A stretch of DNA of 64,000 bases. It comes from Paracoccaceae bacterium (GTDB lineage Bacteria; Pseudomonadota; Alphaproteobacteria; Rhodobacterales; Rhodobacteraceae). The notes beneath the pieces are model-generated. The model ran no database searches, had not been told where the DNA came from, and saw only the letters and a list, made by a program, of their open reading frames with translations. The stretch spans positions 28,691-92,690 of the forward strand of contig JAJEBQ010000056.1 of assembly GCA_022822495.1 (NCBI GenBank). Direction: 5' to 3'. The translations under genes and the position numbers were made by a program. Positions 9,066-17,216 of this stretch are shown here, in pieces. How positions within the stretch are numbered: position 1 is the stretch's first letter; each line of letters begins with the position of its first letter.

Positions 9066-9248
9066 GATAACCTCTAATATGAAATTTAATAAAGGGAACC
9101 TCTTTATATTCATTTTCACGAGATTCCACGATTTTCAAAGATTGTTTGTTCACAACTTCATCTCAAATCCACTCGACATTCACCAAAACACGCCCTTTTC
9201 AATACGATCACACACACCTTTACCCCGCTCCGGACCAGTGTGACATAA

Positions 9249-10369
9249 TTATCCCCAAACCACCATTCCGAAACGCTCCAGATACTCAAACCGCTTCATG
9301 TTGTCGCACAGGGTGACAAGGCCGATCCATGCCCGCGACCTCTTGATGCCAAGACAATTCATGTAACGAGCGTTCGCGTCGTTCCTGATGGACCCGAATA
9401 CATGCTCGATACAACAGAGGACCATGGAATAGGAAGGGTTCATGGCCATCAGGCGGGGTGTCAATGGGTTTCCCCTGCACCCCTGTGGTTGATGCGGAGC
9501 TTGTACCCCCGCTTGCGCAAGCCGGCAACGGTTTCCCCCGAACGTTAGGCACTGTCGGCATAGACCCGGGGATCACCGGAAGGAGAAGGATCCCGCACCT
9601 CCTCAAAGACTTGGCTGTCATGAACATTGACCGACGTCACATCCCCATTGGCTCTCAACTTGGTCGCGCGGTCAGCTTATACATGGCTCTTGTCGCCCGT
9701 GTTATTTTTCACAATAAATCAATTTCAATTTATCACATTATTTCGGCAGTAGTGAGACAAAATTTCTCACGCTCTTCCAGTTTTATCACACTCTTTCGAC
9801 CTGGCCACGCTCTTTCCTTTCCCAGTCGTTTTTTTGTGCCGCAACTTGGCCGGATCAACCTTCTACCCCGATGGAACCGAACCATCCGTGATGACGGTAT
9901 GTTCCTCACGCGTATTGCGCTGGCGGGGACCCTGGACCACCGATCAATCAACATGACGGACGGTCTGCAGCCGGTAACCATGGAATGCCAACTGTGTCTT
10001 GGAGAACGCAACCAGTTCATCAATCCGGCCCGATTCGCTCAGCATGTTGCGATCCTTCCGCGGGGTCTTCTGATCCGGTACGTGATCCAGGGTCTCAAGT
10101 CCGGCATACTCCTTGAACGAGGTCCGGTCCAAAAGCATGTCGTGCAACTGCTCGTTGCTCAGGCCATTCATCACTCCCATCAGAAGGCACCGGAAGATGA
10201 CGAGATCATCCCAGGAACGACGACCACTCGTATTCGGTGGACCAAACACGTCCTCAAGGACCGGCCTGAAGAGATCCCAATCGACCTGTTCTCCAATGCT
10301 TTGTAGAGTGTTGAATGCGGCCGGTACCCGACGTTCCTGGTCCTCTTCAAGCAGGTGGCGTTTCTTCAT
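9249..10369 (-). pseudogene. IS5-family transposase, frameshifted and interrupted
   Basis: The N-terminal ~140 residues are open from ATG 10369 (MKKRHLLEEDQERRV ... DWDLFRPVLEDVFGPP ... LLDRTSFKEYAGLETLDHVPDQKT). The frame then breaks near 9944. After a ~137-bp foreign segment the C-terminal part resumes (DRATKLRANGDVTSVNVHDSQVF, then CCIEHVFGSIRND ... CLGIKRSRAWIGLVTLCDNMKR) in a shifted frame to 9249. It is non-functional. Confidence 0.8.
9699..9835. repeat. short GTGTT-type element, copy B (one end)
   Basis: It begins with GTGTTATTTTTCACAATAAA and ends with a CTCTTTCCTTTCCCAGTCGT core like that of copy A in reverse complement. Only one GTGTT end is recognisable. It interrupts the IS5 copy-2 transposase between the CGTKK and GDKSHV segments, where about 10-15 family residues are missing. 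Confidence 0.5.
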
Positions 10370-10583
10370 GTCGTTGCTCCTTGTTTCAATCGGTAAGGGG
10401 ATGATTTGTTTGTGATTTGTAGTGAATCTCAACAAAAGAAAAAAGGCCAGAACAAGAAGGCATGCTTGGAAAAAAAATGTTGGAAACAAGTTGTAAAACT
10501 ATTTAATAGTGGATCCCTTAATTTAGGGGGCCAATCAACATGGTGATTTCCAGTTTCACAAATTTTTGGTGTCTGTTTTCGAA

Positions 10584-10763
10584 ATGAAGGCTTTGGTTCT
10601 CAGTTTATTCATCATCGTGCCCATTATCTTTGGGTTTGGTTTACTTGTTATTGGTGATTACCTAAAGAAAAGAGCATCTTGGAGTAATACAAAAATCTTG
10701 TTTCTTTTCTGGTTGCCAGTGGCTGTTTTATGCCTGATAATAGGTATCGCTTTGACCGATTAG
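10584..10763 (+). CDS. small hypothetical membrane protein
   Basis: A possible 59-residue product with two hydrophobic segments (LVLSLFIIVPIIFGFGLLVIGDYL and ILFLFWLPVAVLCLIIGIAL) separated by a basic loop (KKRASWSNTK). Such hairpin proteins are common, and I do not recognise a family. ATG 10584 lacks a clear ribosome binding site; the frame extends to 10566 upstream. It sits between IS5 copy 2 and the thiolase gene (convergent). The amino-acid pattern is more gene-like than a random frame, but support is modest. Confidence 0.4.
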   Translation: MKALVLSLFIIVPIIFGFGLLVIGDYLKKRASWSNTKILFLFWLPVAVLCLIIGIALTD

Positions 10764-10833
10764 TGTCATTATGGCGATATATTTAAAATCGTGAATTTAA
10801 TTCCTAATAAACCTTATTGCAGACCTTGAGGCC

Positions 10834-12033
10834 CTAATGTCGGTAGATGGTTGGTTCAATTCTTTCGATTGCTAATGATATTCCCTGACCACCGCCTATG
10901 CACATTGTAATCAAAGCTTTTTTCCCACCAGTTCTTTCGAGTTCATAAAGCGCCTTTAAAGTAATTATGGTTCCAGTTGCTCCAATCGGATGCCCCAAAG
11001 CAATAGCCCCACCATTGGGGTTAACTTTTTTCGCATCCAACCCAAGTTCTTTGGATACTGCCAAAGCTTGTGATGCAAAGGCTTCATTTGATTCGATAAT
11101 ATCAAATTCTGAAACTTTGACCTCTAGTTTCTGTAACAACTTTCTGGTTGCAGGTACGGGGCCTATACCCATTTTTTCTGGGCTAACACCTGCATGTGCA
11201 TACCCCAAAATTTTGGCCTTTGGTTGCAACCCGGCCTTAAGGGCTTCATCAGCCCTGGCAAGGACAATTGCTGCTGCTCCGTCATTGATTCCTGATGCAT
11301 TACCTGCAGTTACTGATCCGCTTTTCTGAAAAACTGTGTGGAGTTTTGCCAAATCCTCAGCAGAAGTAAGTTTGGGATGTTCATCAGTATCAAACATATA
11401 CGAGGTTTTTCTTTGTTTTACCTCAATTGGAACAATCTGACTCTTGAAATACCCCTTTTCAATTGCGGTGGTAGCTCTTTGCTGGCTTTCGAGGGCAAAT
11501 TCATCTTGCATTGACCGATTAATCTTGAATTCAGAAGCAACATTTTCTGCTGTTACTCCCATATGGCCAGTCCCGAAAGGACAGCTGAGAGCACCAATCA
11601 TCATGTCATCCATGCCTGCATTTCCCATTTTTTGGCCCCATCTTGCCTTCGAAACTATATGTGGAGATCGACTCATGCTTTCTGAGCCGCCAGCGAGACC
11701 AAAATCTGCGTCACCCAGCATGAGAGACTGAATTACCGATACAATGGCTTGAACACCGCTTCCGCAAAGCCTGTTTACATTCATTGCCGGAACTTCTTTT
11801 GGGACACCTGCCGTCATTGAGGCAACCCTTGAGAGATACAAGTCTCTGGCTTCCGTGTTGATGACATGTCCAAACGCAACATGACCAATTCTGTCAGGCT
11901 CCAAACCTGATCTTTTCATGGCAGCTTCGGAAACGATGGACCCGAGTTCAATTGGGCTTAAAGATGATAAAGATCCTCCAAAGGTTCCAATGGCAGTTCT
12001 CGCACCGTCTAAGATCACTATATCAGAATTCAT
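10834..12033 (-). CDS. thiolase (acetyl-CoA C-acyltransferase)
   Basis: This 399-residue thiolase has the complete catalytic set: Cys90 in NRLCGSGVQAI, His348 in ALGHPIGATG and Cys378 in CIGGGQG. It condenses or cleaves acyl-CoAs with acetyl-CoA. Whether it is biosynthetic (acetoacetyl-CoA) or beta-oxidation type cannot be settled by eye. ATG 12033 has AGGAG upstream and gives MNSDIVILDGARTAIG; the longer frame to 12093 overlaps maiA. It follows maiA and marR on the same strand with small gaps, so the three are probably one transcription unit, which fits acetoacetate produced by homogentisate breakdown. Confidence 0.92.
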   Translation of the reverse strand: MNSDIVILDGARTAIGTFGGSLSSLSPIELGSIVSEAAMKRSGLEPDRIGHVAFGHVINTEARDLYLSRVASMTAGVPKEVPAMNVNRLCGSGVQAIVSVIQSLMLGDADFGLAGGSESMSRSPHIVSKARWGQKMGNAGMDDMMIGALSCPFGTGHMGVTAENVASEFKINRSMQDEFALESQQRATTAIEKGYFKSQIVPIEVKQRKTSYMFDTDEHPKLTSAEDLAKLHTVFQKSGSVTAGNASGINDGAAAIVLARADEALKAGLQPKAKILGYAHAGVSPEKMGIGPVPATRKLLQKLEVKVSEFDIIESNEAFASQALAVSKELGLDAKKVNPNGGAIALGHPIGATGTIITLKALYELERTGGKKALITMCIGGGQGISLAIERIEPTIYRH

Positions 12034-12046
12034 TTCAATTGTTCTC

Positions 12047-12679
12047 CTAAATTTGTTGTGTTGCTTCTGGACTTGCCTTGGTAAATGCATCAACCCGAGT
12101 TAGGTTTTCCGCAATTTCACAAATCTTGGGATAATCATCAAGTGGTATATTCCACCGTTTGGCATTATAAAGTTGAGGAATTAGGCAAATATCTGCCAAG
12201 GTGATGGTTTCTCCGTGACAATATGTTCCTGCTTGGGGGTGGTTTACTAATTTTTCAAAAGCCGTTAGTCCTTTCGGGATAAATTTTTCCATCCACTGGT
12301 TCATATTTATTTTTCCACCGGAATTTTCTTGGGCAAAAGCAGCAACCGATAGATTGCAGACGGGGTGAATTTCCATGGCAATGGCATAAGAAAGGGTCCT
12401 AACGCGTGCCAGCTCAATTGGTTTTTGGGGTAATGCATTAAGCCTCTTTGTTTGACAAAGATACTCAATGATTGACAGGGATTGGGTAAGTTTAAGGTCA
12501 TCAATAAATAATGTCGGAACAAGACCCTGCGGGTTGATATTTAAGTATTCATCGGAAAGATGTTTCTTTGCCAGCAAGTCCACAGGGATTGTTTCAAAAG
12601 GCAATTTTGCCAGGTTTAGCGCAATACGAACTCGATATGATGCCGATGAACGCCAATAATCATAGAGTTTTATTGTCAT
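12047..12679 (-). CDS. maiA: maleylacetoacetate isomerase (zeta-class GST)
   Basis: This 210-residue glutathione transferase-fold protein carries the zeta-class N-terminal motif YDYWRSSASYRVRIALNL and the segment NPQGLVPTLFIDD. It isomerises maleylacetoacetate to fumarylacetoacetate, the step between homogentisate dioxygenase and fumarylacetoacetase. Both partner enzymes are encoded in the window at 18.9-22.1 kb but not adjacently. Its ATG overlaps the marR stop by 4 bp, so it is co-translated with the regulator. Length is normal. The usual SSCS is SSAS here, a common variant. Confidence 0.9.
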   Translation of the reverse strand: MTIKLYDYWRSSASYRVRIALNLAKLPFETIPVDLLAKKHLSDEYLNINPQGLVPTLFIDDLKLTQSLSIIEYLCQTKRLNALPQKPIELARVRTLSYAIAMEIHPVCNLSVAAFAQENSGGKINMNQWMEKFIPKGLTAFEKLVNHPQAGTYCHGETITLADICLIPQLYNAKRWNIPLDDYPKICEIAENLTRVDAFTKASPEATQQI

Positions 12680-13107
12680 ATGTTTTCACTTTCAAGCAAG
12701 GTTTTTAACCCTTGGATAAAGGCACCACCATCTTCACCAAGGGTGGTTATTAATCTCTGGTTGAAATCAACTGCTATCGGTTTTAGTTCGTTCATTAATT
12801 TTTTACCTTCAGGTGTCAGTGAAAGAAAGGTTTCACGTTTATCAACAGGATTTTTCTCCCTGCTTATCAAACCAGATTTTTCCAGTCTTTGGCAGGCCCT
12901 GCTCACACGAGATTTGTGTAAATCAACCTTCTTTATGAGATTGTTTGTAATTATCCTGCCTGATTGAGCTAGATGGAATAAAACGCGCCATTCTGGTACT
13001 GTCAACCTATGGTCACTGTTGTATTTCTTCTCCAAACTCCGGCTAAGTTTTCCAGCTAGAGCACTTACTTGGTAGGGTAAGAAATTTGAAAGATTGTACT
13101 CAGTCAT
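12676..13107 (-). CDS. MarR-family transcriptional regulator
   Basis: This 143-residue winged-helix protein has the MarR layout: LTVPEWRVLFHLAQSG, then the recognition region NNLIKKVDLHKSRVSRACQRLEKSGLI and the wing EKNPVDKRETFLSLTPEGKKL. It is the first gene of the marR-maiA-thiolase unit. Because maiA belongs to homogentisate breakdown, I infer that it regulates that pathway. A perfect dyad upstream of hmgA (18809-18826) is a candidate operator. IS5 sequence begins only 29 bp upstream of the start codon, so its own promoter and operator are displaced. Confidence 0.85.
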   Translation of the reverse strand: MTEYNLSNFLPYQVSALAGKLSRSLEKKYNSDHRLTVPEWRVLFHLAQSGRIITNNLIKKVDLHKSRVSRACQRLEKSGLISREKNPVDKRETFLSLTPEGKKLMNELKPIAVDFNQRLITTLGEDGGAFIQGLKTLLESENI

Positions 13108-13243
13108 AGGGCTAATTTATAAACTTGAGATAATAAGGGACATCTTTGTTAAATAATTTTTCCACTTTTTTTCGTCAATTCGATCTTCAAGACCTAGAAC
13201 TATTTGTGTTTTTGTGATTCTCTACACCTAGACATTAATTTTT

Positions 13244-13438
13244 GGGGGTTATATACTCGTTTACCCCTGTCATGAATTTTTATGATAACATAAGCCACCG
13301 GCCTACCAGCAACCCTTTTTATCCCTGCATCTACGATGAAAACATATTAAAAGGATGTTTTTCGTTGAAAGAAAGACCGGCAATTCATGGCAAGGAAGGA
13401 TGGCTAGGGAAAGTTGGGGAAACAAGTATATAATCCCC
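13244..13438. mobile_element. 195-bp MITE with IS1595-like ends, copy 1
   Basis: Ends are GGGGGTTATATACTCGTTT and the reverse complement of GGGGATTATATACTTGTTT, forming ~20-bp terminal inverted repeats. An exact 8-bp direct repeat TAATTTTT lies at 13236-13243 and 13439-13446, the target duplication length of IS1595-family elements. It is about 93% identical by eye to the element at 42893-43087 and has the same length. The ends resemble those of the IS1595 transposon at 35123-37971. Confidence 0.88.
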
Positions 13439-13477
13439 TAATTTTTTCATTTAGTGTGTAAATTCAGGGGAATCCAA

Positions 13478-14035
13478 ATGGCGAAAAGACATCTCTTTGA
13501 GGCCGAACACAAAAACAAGTCCTTGGAAGGTTCTATGGTTTGGAGCAGACGAAAGACATTGTTAACTGGGACAGATTTATCCCTATTTTGGTGAAACCCT
13601 TTGGCCCACCAAGGACTTCTGATCGTCGTTCCTGGGATTATCTGGTTATCTTTCGTTTCCTTTTGTTGGGCCATCCTTCATTCAGTGAGTGATGGCACCT
13701 TGCCATACAAGCTGTTGGACCGGACCTCTTTCAAGCGGTTTGTGGGTCTGCACAGTCTTGATCAAATACCTGAACCGAAGACCTTGTGGACGTATCATGA
13801 TGTGCTTGCGAAGGCGGGGTGTCCTGATGCGTTGGGTGCCGTTTTCAAGGAACAATGGAAAATATATGGATATGAGTTGACATCGGGAGCGATTGTTGAT
13901 TCATCCTTGATTCCGTCCAACCGTCACCGCACTACTAGGGAAAAGAATACGATGATCAAGGAAGGCACGATGCCACTGGATTGGGAAGAGAATCCGGCGA
14001 AAACGCATCACAAGGATGTTGCTGCTGTCAAGCCC
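13478..14035 (+). pseudogene. IS5-family transposase N-terminal two thirds, frameshifted
   Basis: It starts MAKRHLFEAEHKNKSLE at 13478, shifts frame near 13540 (DIVNWDRFIPILVKPFGPPRTSDRRSWDYLVIF) and again near 13680, then stays open as LLDRTSFKRFVGLHSLDQIPEPKTLWTYHDVLAKAGCPDAL to KTHHKDVAAVK. It ends at a junction with an inverted IS5 fragment, so the catalytic C-terminus is absent. Confidence 0.75.
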
Positions 14036-14779
14036 ATCCAAACCCGGGACCGGCTGAGACCCAAACAGGTCATAGAACGAGCCTTCGTGCCCTTCCTTAT
14101 CGCCCCAAAACATGCTCAACACGGCATCGAACCTTCGGATAGGAAGGGGTCAAAAGGCAATCTGGCATTGACTCAAGGGCTTCCCACGCTTGGCCTTGTC
14201 AGTGATCTGGGGCGTGACTCCCTTCCTGCGTAAAACGGCAACTCTTTTACCCGAGCGATACGCGCGGCCCGCGGAGACCTCATGACCCTTGGGAGTATGC
14301 TCATCTAACAGAACCTCACACCTGGCTGTCGTGAACATGTGCAGGGGAAACCTCCCCAGTGGTGATCATCTTCGTTGCCCCCGATCAACAGCGATAGGAT
14401 TTTTTCAGCCAAAAGGATTGAGACCATGTTTCTTGATCCCGCGTGCATCCGTGTCCTTCTGACACAATGTGCTAGGGTGATTCTTCCAGTCGAAGGGAAC
14501 CCCACCGTTCTTAAGCGTCGCATTCTCCTCCCGGCTGTTACGGTGACGGGGAACCTGGGCAACCGAAGAAACCACCACCAACGTCCCCATCGGCAAACGA
14601 TACCTATGAACGACCAACGGATCCTTAAACACCCCAACCAACGAATCAATACGACCTGAACCACTTGAACGAAGAGAGTCAAAGACCTCCTCAAGGAGAG
14701 GTCTAAATGACTCCCGATCAATCCCTTCCTTCAATGCTTGGTGTTGGTGTCTCTCTTCCAGCAAGTGGCGTCTTTCCAT
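14036..14779 (-). pseudogene. IS5-family transposase, frameshifted
   Basis: ATG 14779 begins MERRHLLEERHQHQALKEG. Later parts in shifted frames read VGVFKDPLVVHRYRLPMGTLV, NSREENATLKNGGVPFDWKNHP, LDEHTPKGHEVSAGRAYRSGKR and a C-terminal RFDAVLSMFWGDKEG piece. About 60 residues around the FRPLL-to-LLDRTSF region are missing. It is a decayed relative of the intact copy at 63 kb. Confidence 0.75.
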
Positions 14780-14918
14780 TTGAGATCTTACGGGTTTACA
14801 TTAAAAAGGGAGAAATTTTTATTGTTGACTTCAACTGAATCACAACACAAACAAAAATACTAGGATTTGAGGGGTGTCTTACAAAAAAATGTGGTCGAAT
14901 TAATTAATAGAGGTTCCC
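14036..14918 (-). mobile_element. IS5-family remnant, copy 3b (inverted relative to 3a)
   Basis: This minus-strand IS5 fragment has its 5' terminus AGAGGTTCCC ending at 14918, the leader to 14780, then transposase sequence truncated at 14036. It faces copy 3a, giving an inverted pair of partial elements. Its outer end truncates the aspartic protease pseudogene. Confidence 0.7.
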
Positions 14919-14924
14919 TTGATT

Positions 14925-15235
14925 ATGTTAAGCCCTTGTCAGGCTCAAGGTATATTCCACTACTAAATGAAACAATTAACTTTTTATTGAAACGACGCAG
15001 AAAATCCATTCCAATTAGGATAGGACATTCTGGAACCTCCAGAATATTGCATATACCACTCGTAGTTTCATTGCCTACAGAGACATTTACTTCCTTGCAG
15101 ATAATTTTCTGTATTGAATTATTGGCTATTTAATCCCAAGACCTGACTCAAAGTTGATGGGATTAAAATAAATCCTGTGAAGCCTGTATCAATTACACCA
15201 GTCAGTTGATGTTATTTTTTATCCGATGCATAATG
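14925..15235 (-). pseudogene. clan AA (retropepsin-like) aspartic protease, disrupted
   Basis: Across two frames the strand reads QLTGVIDTGFTGFILIPSTLSQVLGLNSQ, then (after a frameshift near 15130) NSIQKIICKEVNVSVGNETTSGICNILEV and PECPILIGMDFLRRFNKKL. The VIDTGFTGF active-site strand and the LIGMDFL partner strand are hallmarks of small bacterial retropepsin-like proteases. In-frame stops and the adjacent IS5 end at 14918 show it is dead. It follows a DUF5678-like pseudogene, the usual partner of such proteases. Confidence 0.7.
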
Positions 15236-15272
15236 AAGGTTAAAATTTAGACAGGGTTCGTGATGATTAGGA

Positions 15273-15564
15273 TCAAACGAACCTTTCCAGGGGTTTTTTG
15301 CATCCATTTATTTGCCCTACATTAAATGTTGACGCTTCACCAATGCGATATAGGAAATATGTTCCATCCGGCTTTACGTTGCTAGCCTCTCTTATTGCAT
15401 CCTCTGGATACTTACCATGATATGCCTTTTCGTTAATGACATCGATAGCTAGAAACTCACCTCTAAAATTTTTTTCGAATTTTTTTTCGAAACTTTTCCT
15501 GATACAGTTTTTTGGCTATTTCCGAAATCTCATCGGGTAACAAGACAGTTTGTGATTTGTCCAT
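15273..15564 (-). pseudogene. DUF5678-like small protein, frameshifted
   Basis: From ATG 15564 the product reads MDKSQTVLLPDEISEIAKKLYQEKF. After a frameshift in the A-rich run near 15475-15495 it continues as RGEFLAIDVINEKAYHGKYPEDAIREASNV and TYFLYRIGEASTFNVGQ to a TGA at 15273. The FLAIDV ... YHGKYPEDAI ... FYLYRIG pattern resembles DUF5678 proteins encoded just upstream of clan AA proteases. Function is not established; the pairing suggests a protease and its small partner or substrate. Confidence 0.55.
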
Positions 15565-15989
15565 GCCTATCTTCTCCATCAAAATATCGGTACAGTAAAA
15601 ATATTGTAACTACTCAGGTAGTCTCACTGTAGATTAGTGAAGGCTTATCTGTTGGGTAAGATTATTTTTATGTTAAGTCTCAGGTCTGATGCCAAGGAAT
15701 CAAGCCGTGCCAATAAATCACCGGTTCCAGTTCCCAGTGTCTTAAGAGCGTTCCCCCCCCCCCCCGTTTTCTTGCTGTTTCAAGCACACTTCTCGGGATT
15801 GCGAAGTCCCGTACACCTTACTCAACGTTTGTTTAACCACTCATTTTTAAGTTGGTCAATCTGTCAAATAAATCACGCAAATGATCATTACACCAGATGG
15901 AAGTTGGCCCTTGTAACGGCTTGGCAGATATTGAAATCCAAATTGAATTTTGTTCGTCTGTTGGTGTTGTTGAGTTTCACATGTTTTTT
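15565..15989. other. intergenic region with a 13-C tract
   Basis: No recognisable gene. A plus-strand frame (15637-15993) contains a run of 13 cytosines (15753-15765) and no family I know. At 15606 GTAACTACTCAGGTA resembles the ends of the IS66 element at 33.3-35.0 kb and may be a relic. Confidence 0.4.
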
Positions 15990-16451
15990 TTAGTTGGTTT
16001 GGCACTGGGCGCACTGGCCATGAATTTCAACATACCAACTTGATGGTATAAAAGTGTTATCTTCTGCTCTATTTTTAAGGGATTCTGAAAAATCATAAAT
16101 ATGGGTTTCGGTTACCACGCCACAATCATCGCAGATCATGAATTGTTCGCCCTTATGCCTATGCACAGCGTGGCAAATGACATAGGCATTAAGGCTTCTA
16201 ATACGATGAATAAACCCCTTTTTCTGCCAAAATTCTATCGCTCGATAGGCCGTTGGTGGCTTGGGTGAATCTATCACCTTACCAAGCCGTTCCAATATTT
16301 CATAGGCACCCAATGGCTTGGTGTTAGCAGCTATAATTTTGAGAACTTCCAGCCTCGGTCTTGTCAGGCGTTCCTTGTTTTCAACACAGAAAATGCATGC
16401 CTGATCAACGATTCCATTCTGTTGAGGTGTATCGTTTTTTCTCATATTCAT
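15990..16451 (-). CDS. zur: Fur-family zinc uptake regulator (Zur)
   Basis: This 153-residue Fur-superfamily repressor has the winged helix (LTRPRLEVLKIIAANTKPLGAYEILERLG, PPTAYRAIEFWQKKGFIHRI), a His-rich metal site (HAVHRHKGEQFMICDDCG) and a second Cys pair at the C-terminus (CAQC). The CDDC ... CAQC structural zinc site, the extra CIFC near the N-terminus and the neighbourhood favour Zur over Fur. It lies 13 bp downstream of the DUF1826 gene, opposite a COG0523 GTPase. A perfect 9-1-9 palindrome in the shared promoter (17171-17189) is the probable Zur operator, implying autoregulation and zinc-dependent control of both arms. Confidence 0.88.
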   Translation of the reverse strand: MNMRKNDTPQQNGIVDQACIFCVENKERLTRPRLEVLKIIAANTKPLGAYEILERLGKVIDSPKPPTAYRAIEFWQKKGFIHRIRSLNAYVICHAVHRHKGEQFMICDDCGVVTETHIYDFSESLKNRAEDNTFIPSSWYVEIHGQCAQCQTN

Positions 16452-16464
16452 TTATGAAGCATAG

Positions 16465-17133
16465 TCATTGGTATATAGGTTCGTTTTGAAGTTTATGTGC
16501 AATAAAATCATCCCAAAAAGATAAGTGGTCAAGACGCATAAGAACGGATGGTCTATTCAAGGCATCATCCGGTGTGCGGTGCAATAATCCATTTTTACCA
16601 CCTCGAAATACAGCTACATCCCACGGATTCATAAACTGCAATGCTGACCAATCTTTTACAATGTTCTCATTAGGTTTGCCTCTTGCAAAGGCTTCACGGT
16701 CTGCTGCTTCGGCTGGAAGCCATTCTGTACCCTTCCCGGCGTAGGTGACAAGCAATCTTTGTGGTACAAAATCAATATGGTACCGACGACATCCGCGTTC
16801 TGACCCAAGCCAAAAGCCAATGGCATCACTATTTTCTAAGTCGCAAAATACTTTGCAAACCTCAGCCATATCATGAAGCCAGTCTTGATAAAAAGGTTCA
16901 GATTGTAACTCGTCAGCAATAACGTCATCCAACAAATCCCTGATTTCATTTAGGGCAGAGTCCTTGCTGATATTCCCGAAAATCTTGAACTTTGTCGACA
17001 TTAGTTTTTCAAAAAAAGCGACAGAATCAGGGGGCACAGTACGCTTTACAATTCCAAGTAGATATGATTGATGGTTAAAATCTTTAAGTGCTTCAAGGTT
17101 ATAGGTACGAAAAATACTCATTGAATTGGTCAA
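16465..17133 (-). CDS. DUF1826-family protein linked to zinc homeostasis
   Basis: This 222-residue protein matches the DUF1826 pattern: IGFWLGSERGCRRYHIDFVPQRLLVTYAGKGTEWLPAEAADR, then FMNPWDVAVFRGGKNGLLHRTPDD and LMRLDHLSF. Conserved His, Asp and Arg in a beta-rich arrangement suggest a dioxygenase-like or metal-binding fold; no reaction has been assigned that I can state. DUF1826 genes are typically found with zur and COG0523 GTPases under zinc control, exactly the arrangement here. It heads the DUF1826-zur operon. The start at 17133 is plausible, and an internal ATG at 17121 is an alternative. Confidence 0.8.
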   Translation of the reverse strand: MTNSMSIFRTYNLEALKDFNHQSYLLGIVKRTVPPDSVAFFEKLMSTKFKIFGNISKDSALNEIRDLLDDVIADELQSEPFYQDWLHDMAEVCKVFCDLENSDAIGFWLGSERGCRRYHIDFVPQRLLVTYAGKGTEWLPAEAADREAFARGKPNENIVKDWSALQFMNPWDVAVFRGGKNGLLHRTPDDALNRPSVLMRLDHLSFWDDFIAHKLQNEPIYQ

Positions 17134-17170
17134 GTCACTCCTCTTGAAATTAGAAAACAGTGGATTAAGA

Positions 17171-17189
17171 AATGTTATATTATAACATT
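17171..17189. promoter_or_regulatory. probable Zur box
   Basis: AATGTTATATTATAACATT is a perfect 9-1-9 palindrome, matching the GTTATA-TATAAC core of proteobacterial Zur operators. It lies 38 bp upstream of the DUF1826-zur start and 27 bp upstream of the COG0523 start, so one operator could control both directions. Confidence 0.85.
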
Positions 17190-17216
17190 AGGAGTTTCAA
17201 GAAGGGGGCACAAAGC

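Larger units (their letters stand above)
9094..10517 (-). mobile_element. IS5-family element, copy 2 (degenerate)
   Basis: The left terminus GGGAACCTCT starts at 9094 and the right terminus reads AGTGGATCCC, ending at 10517 with TTAA following. The transposase lies on the minus strand and is interrupted by a short repeat at 9699-9835. The left end lies 28 bp from the start codon of the SPFH gene. Termini and the leader before the transposase resemble the other IS5 copies in the window. Confidence 0.7.
13137..14035 (+). mobile_element. IS5-family remnant, copy 3a
   Basis: The sequence from 13137 (GGGACATCTTT, an imperfect IS5 terminus) through a leader similar to that before the 61.3-kb transposase leads into a plus-strand IS5 transposase remnant that stops at 14035, where an oppositely oriented IS5 fragment begins. 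A 195-bp MITE is inserted in the leader at 13244-13438. Confidence 0.6.

Noticed and set aside
13242..13433. A 63-codon frame spanning almost the whole 195-bp MITE, also open in the second copy (43089-42898).
   Set aside because: About 11 of the roughly 13 nucleotide differences between the copies change the amino acid, so there is no sign of protein-level selection. There is no ribosome binding site, and the frame spans the inverted ends.
14375..14659. Long antisense open frames within transposase and other GC-rich genes (for example 14375-14659, 58774-59538, 9458-10306).
   Set aside because: They are mirror frames of transposase sequence in GC-rich DNA, with Pro/Arg/His-rich products and no family features.
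15637..15993. A 118-codon plus-strand frame running through the 13-C tract.
   Set aside because: No start signal, no recognisable domain, and composition like untranslated DNA; it overlaps the zur stop.
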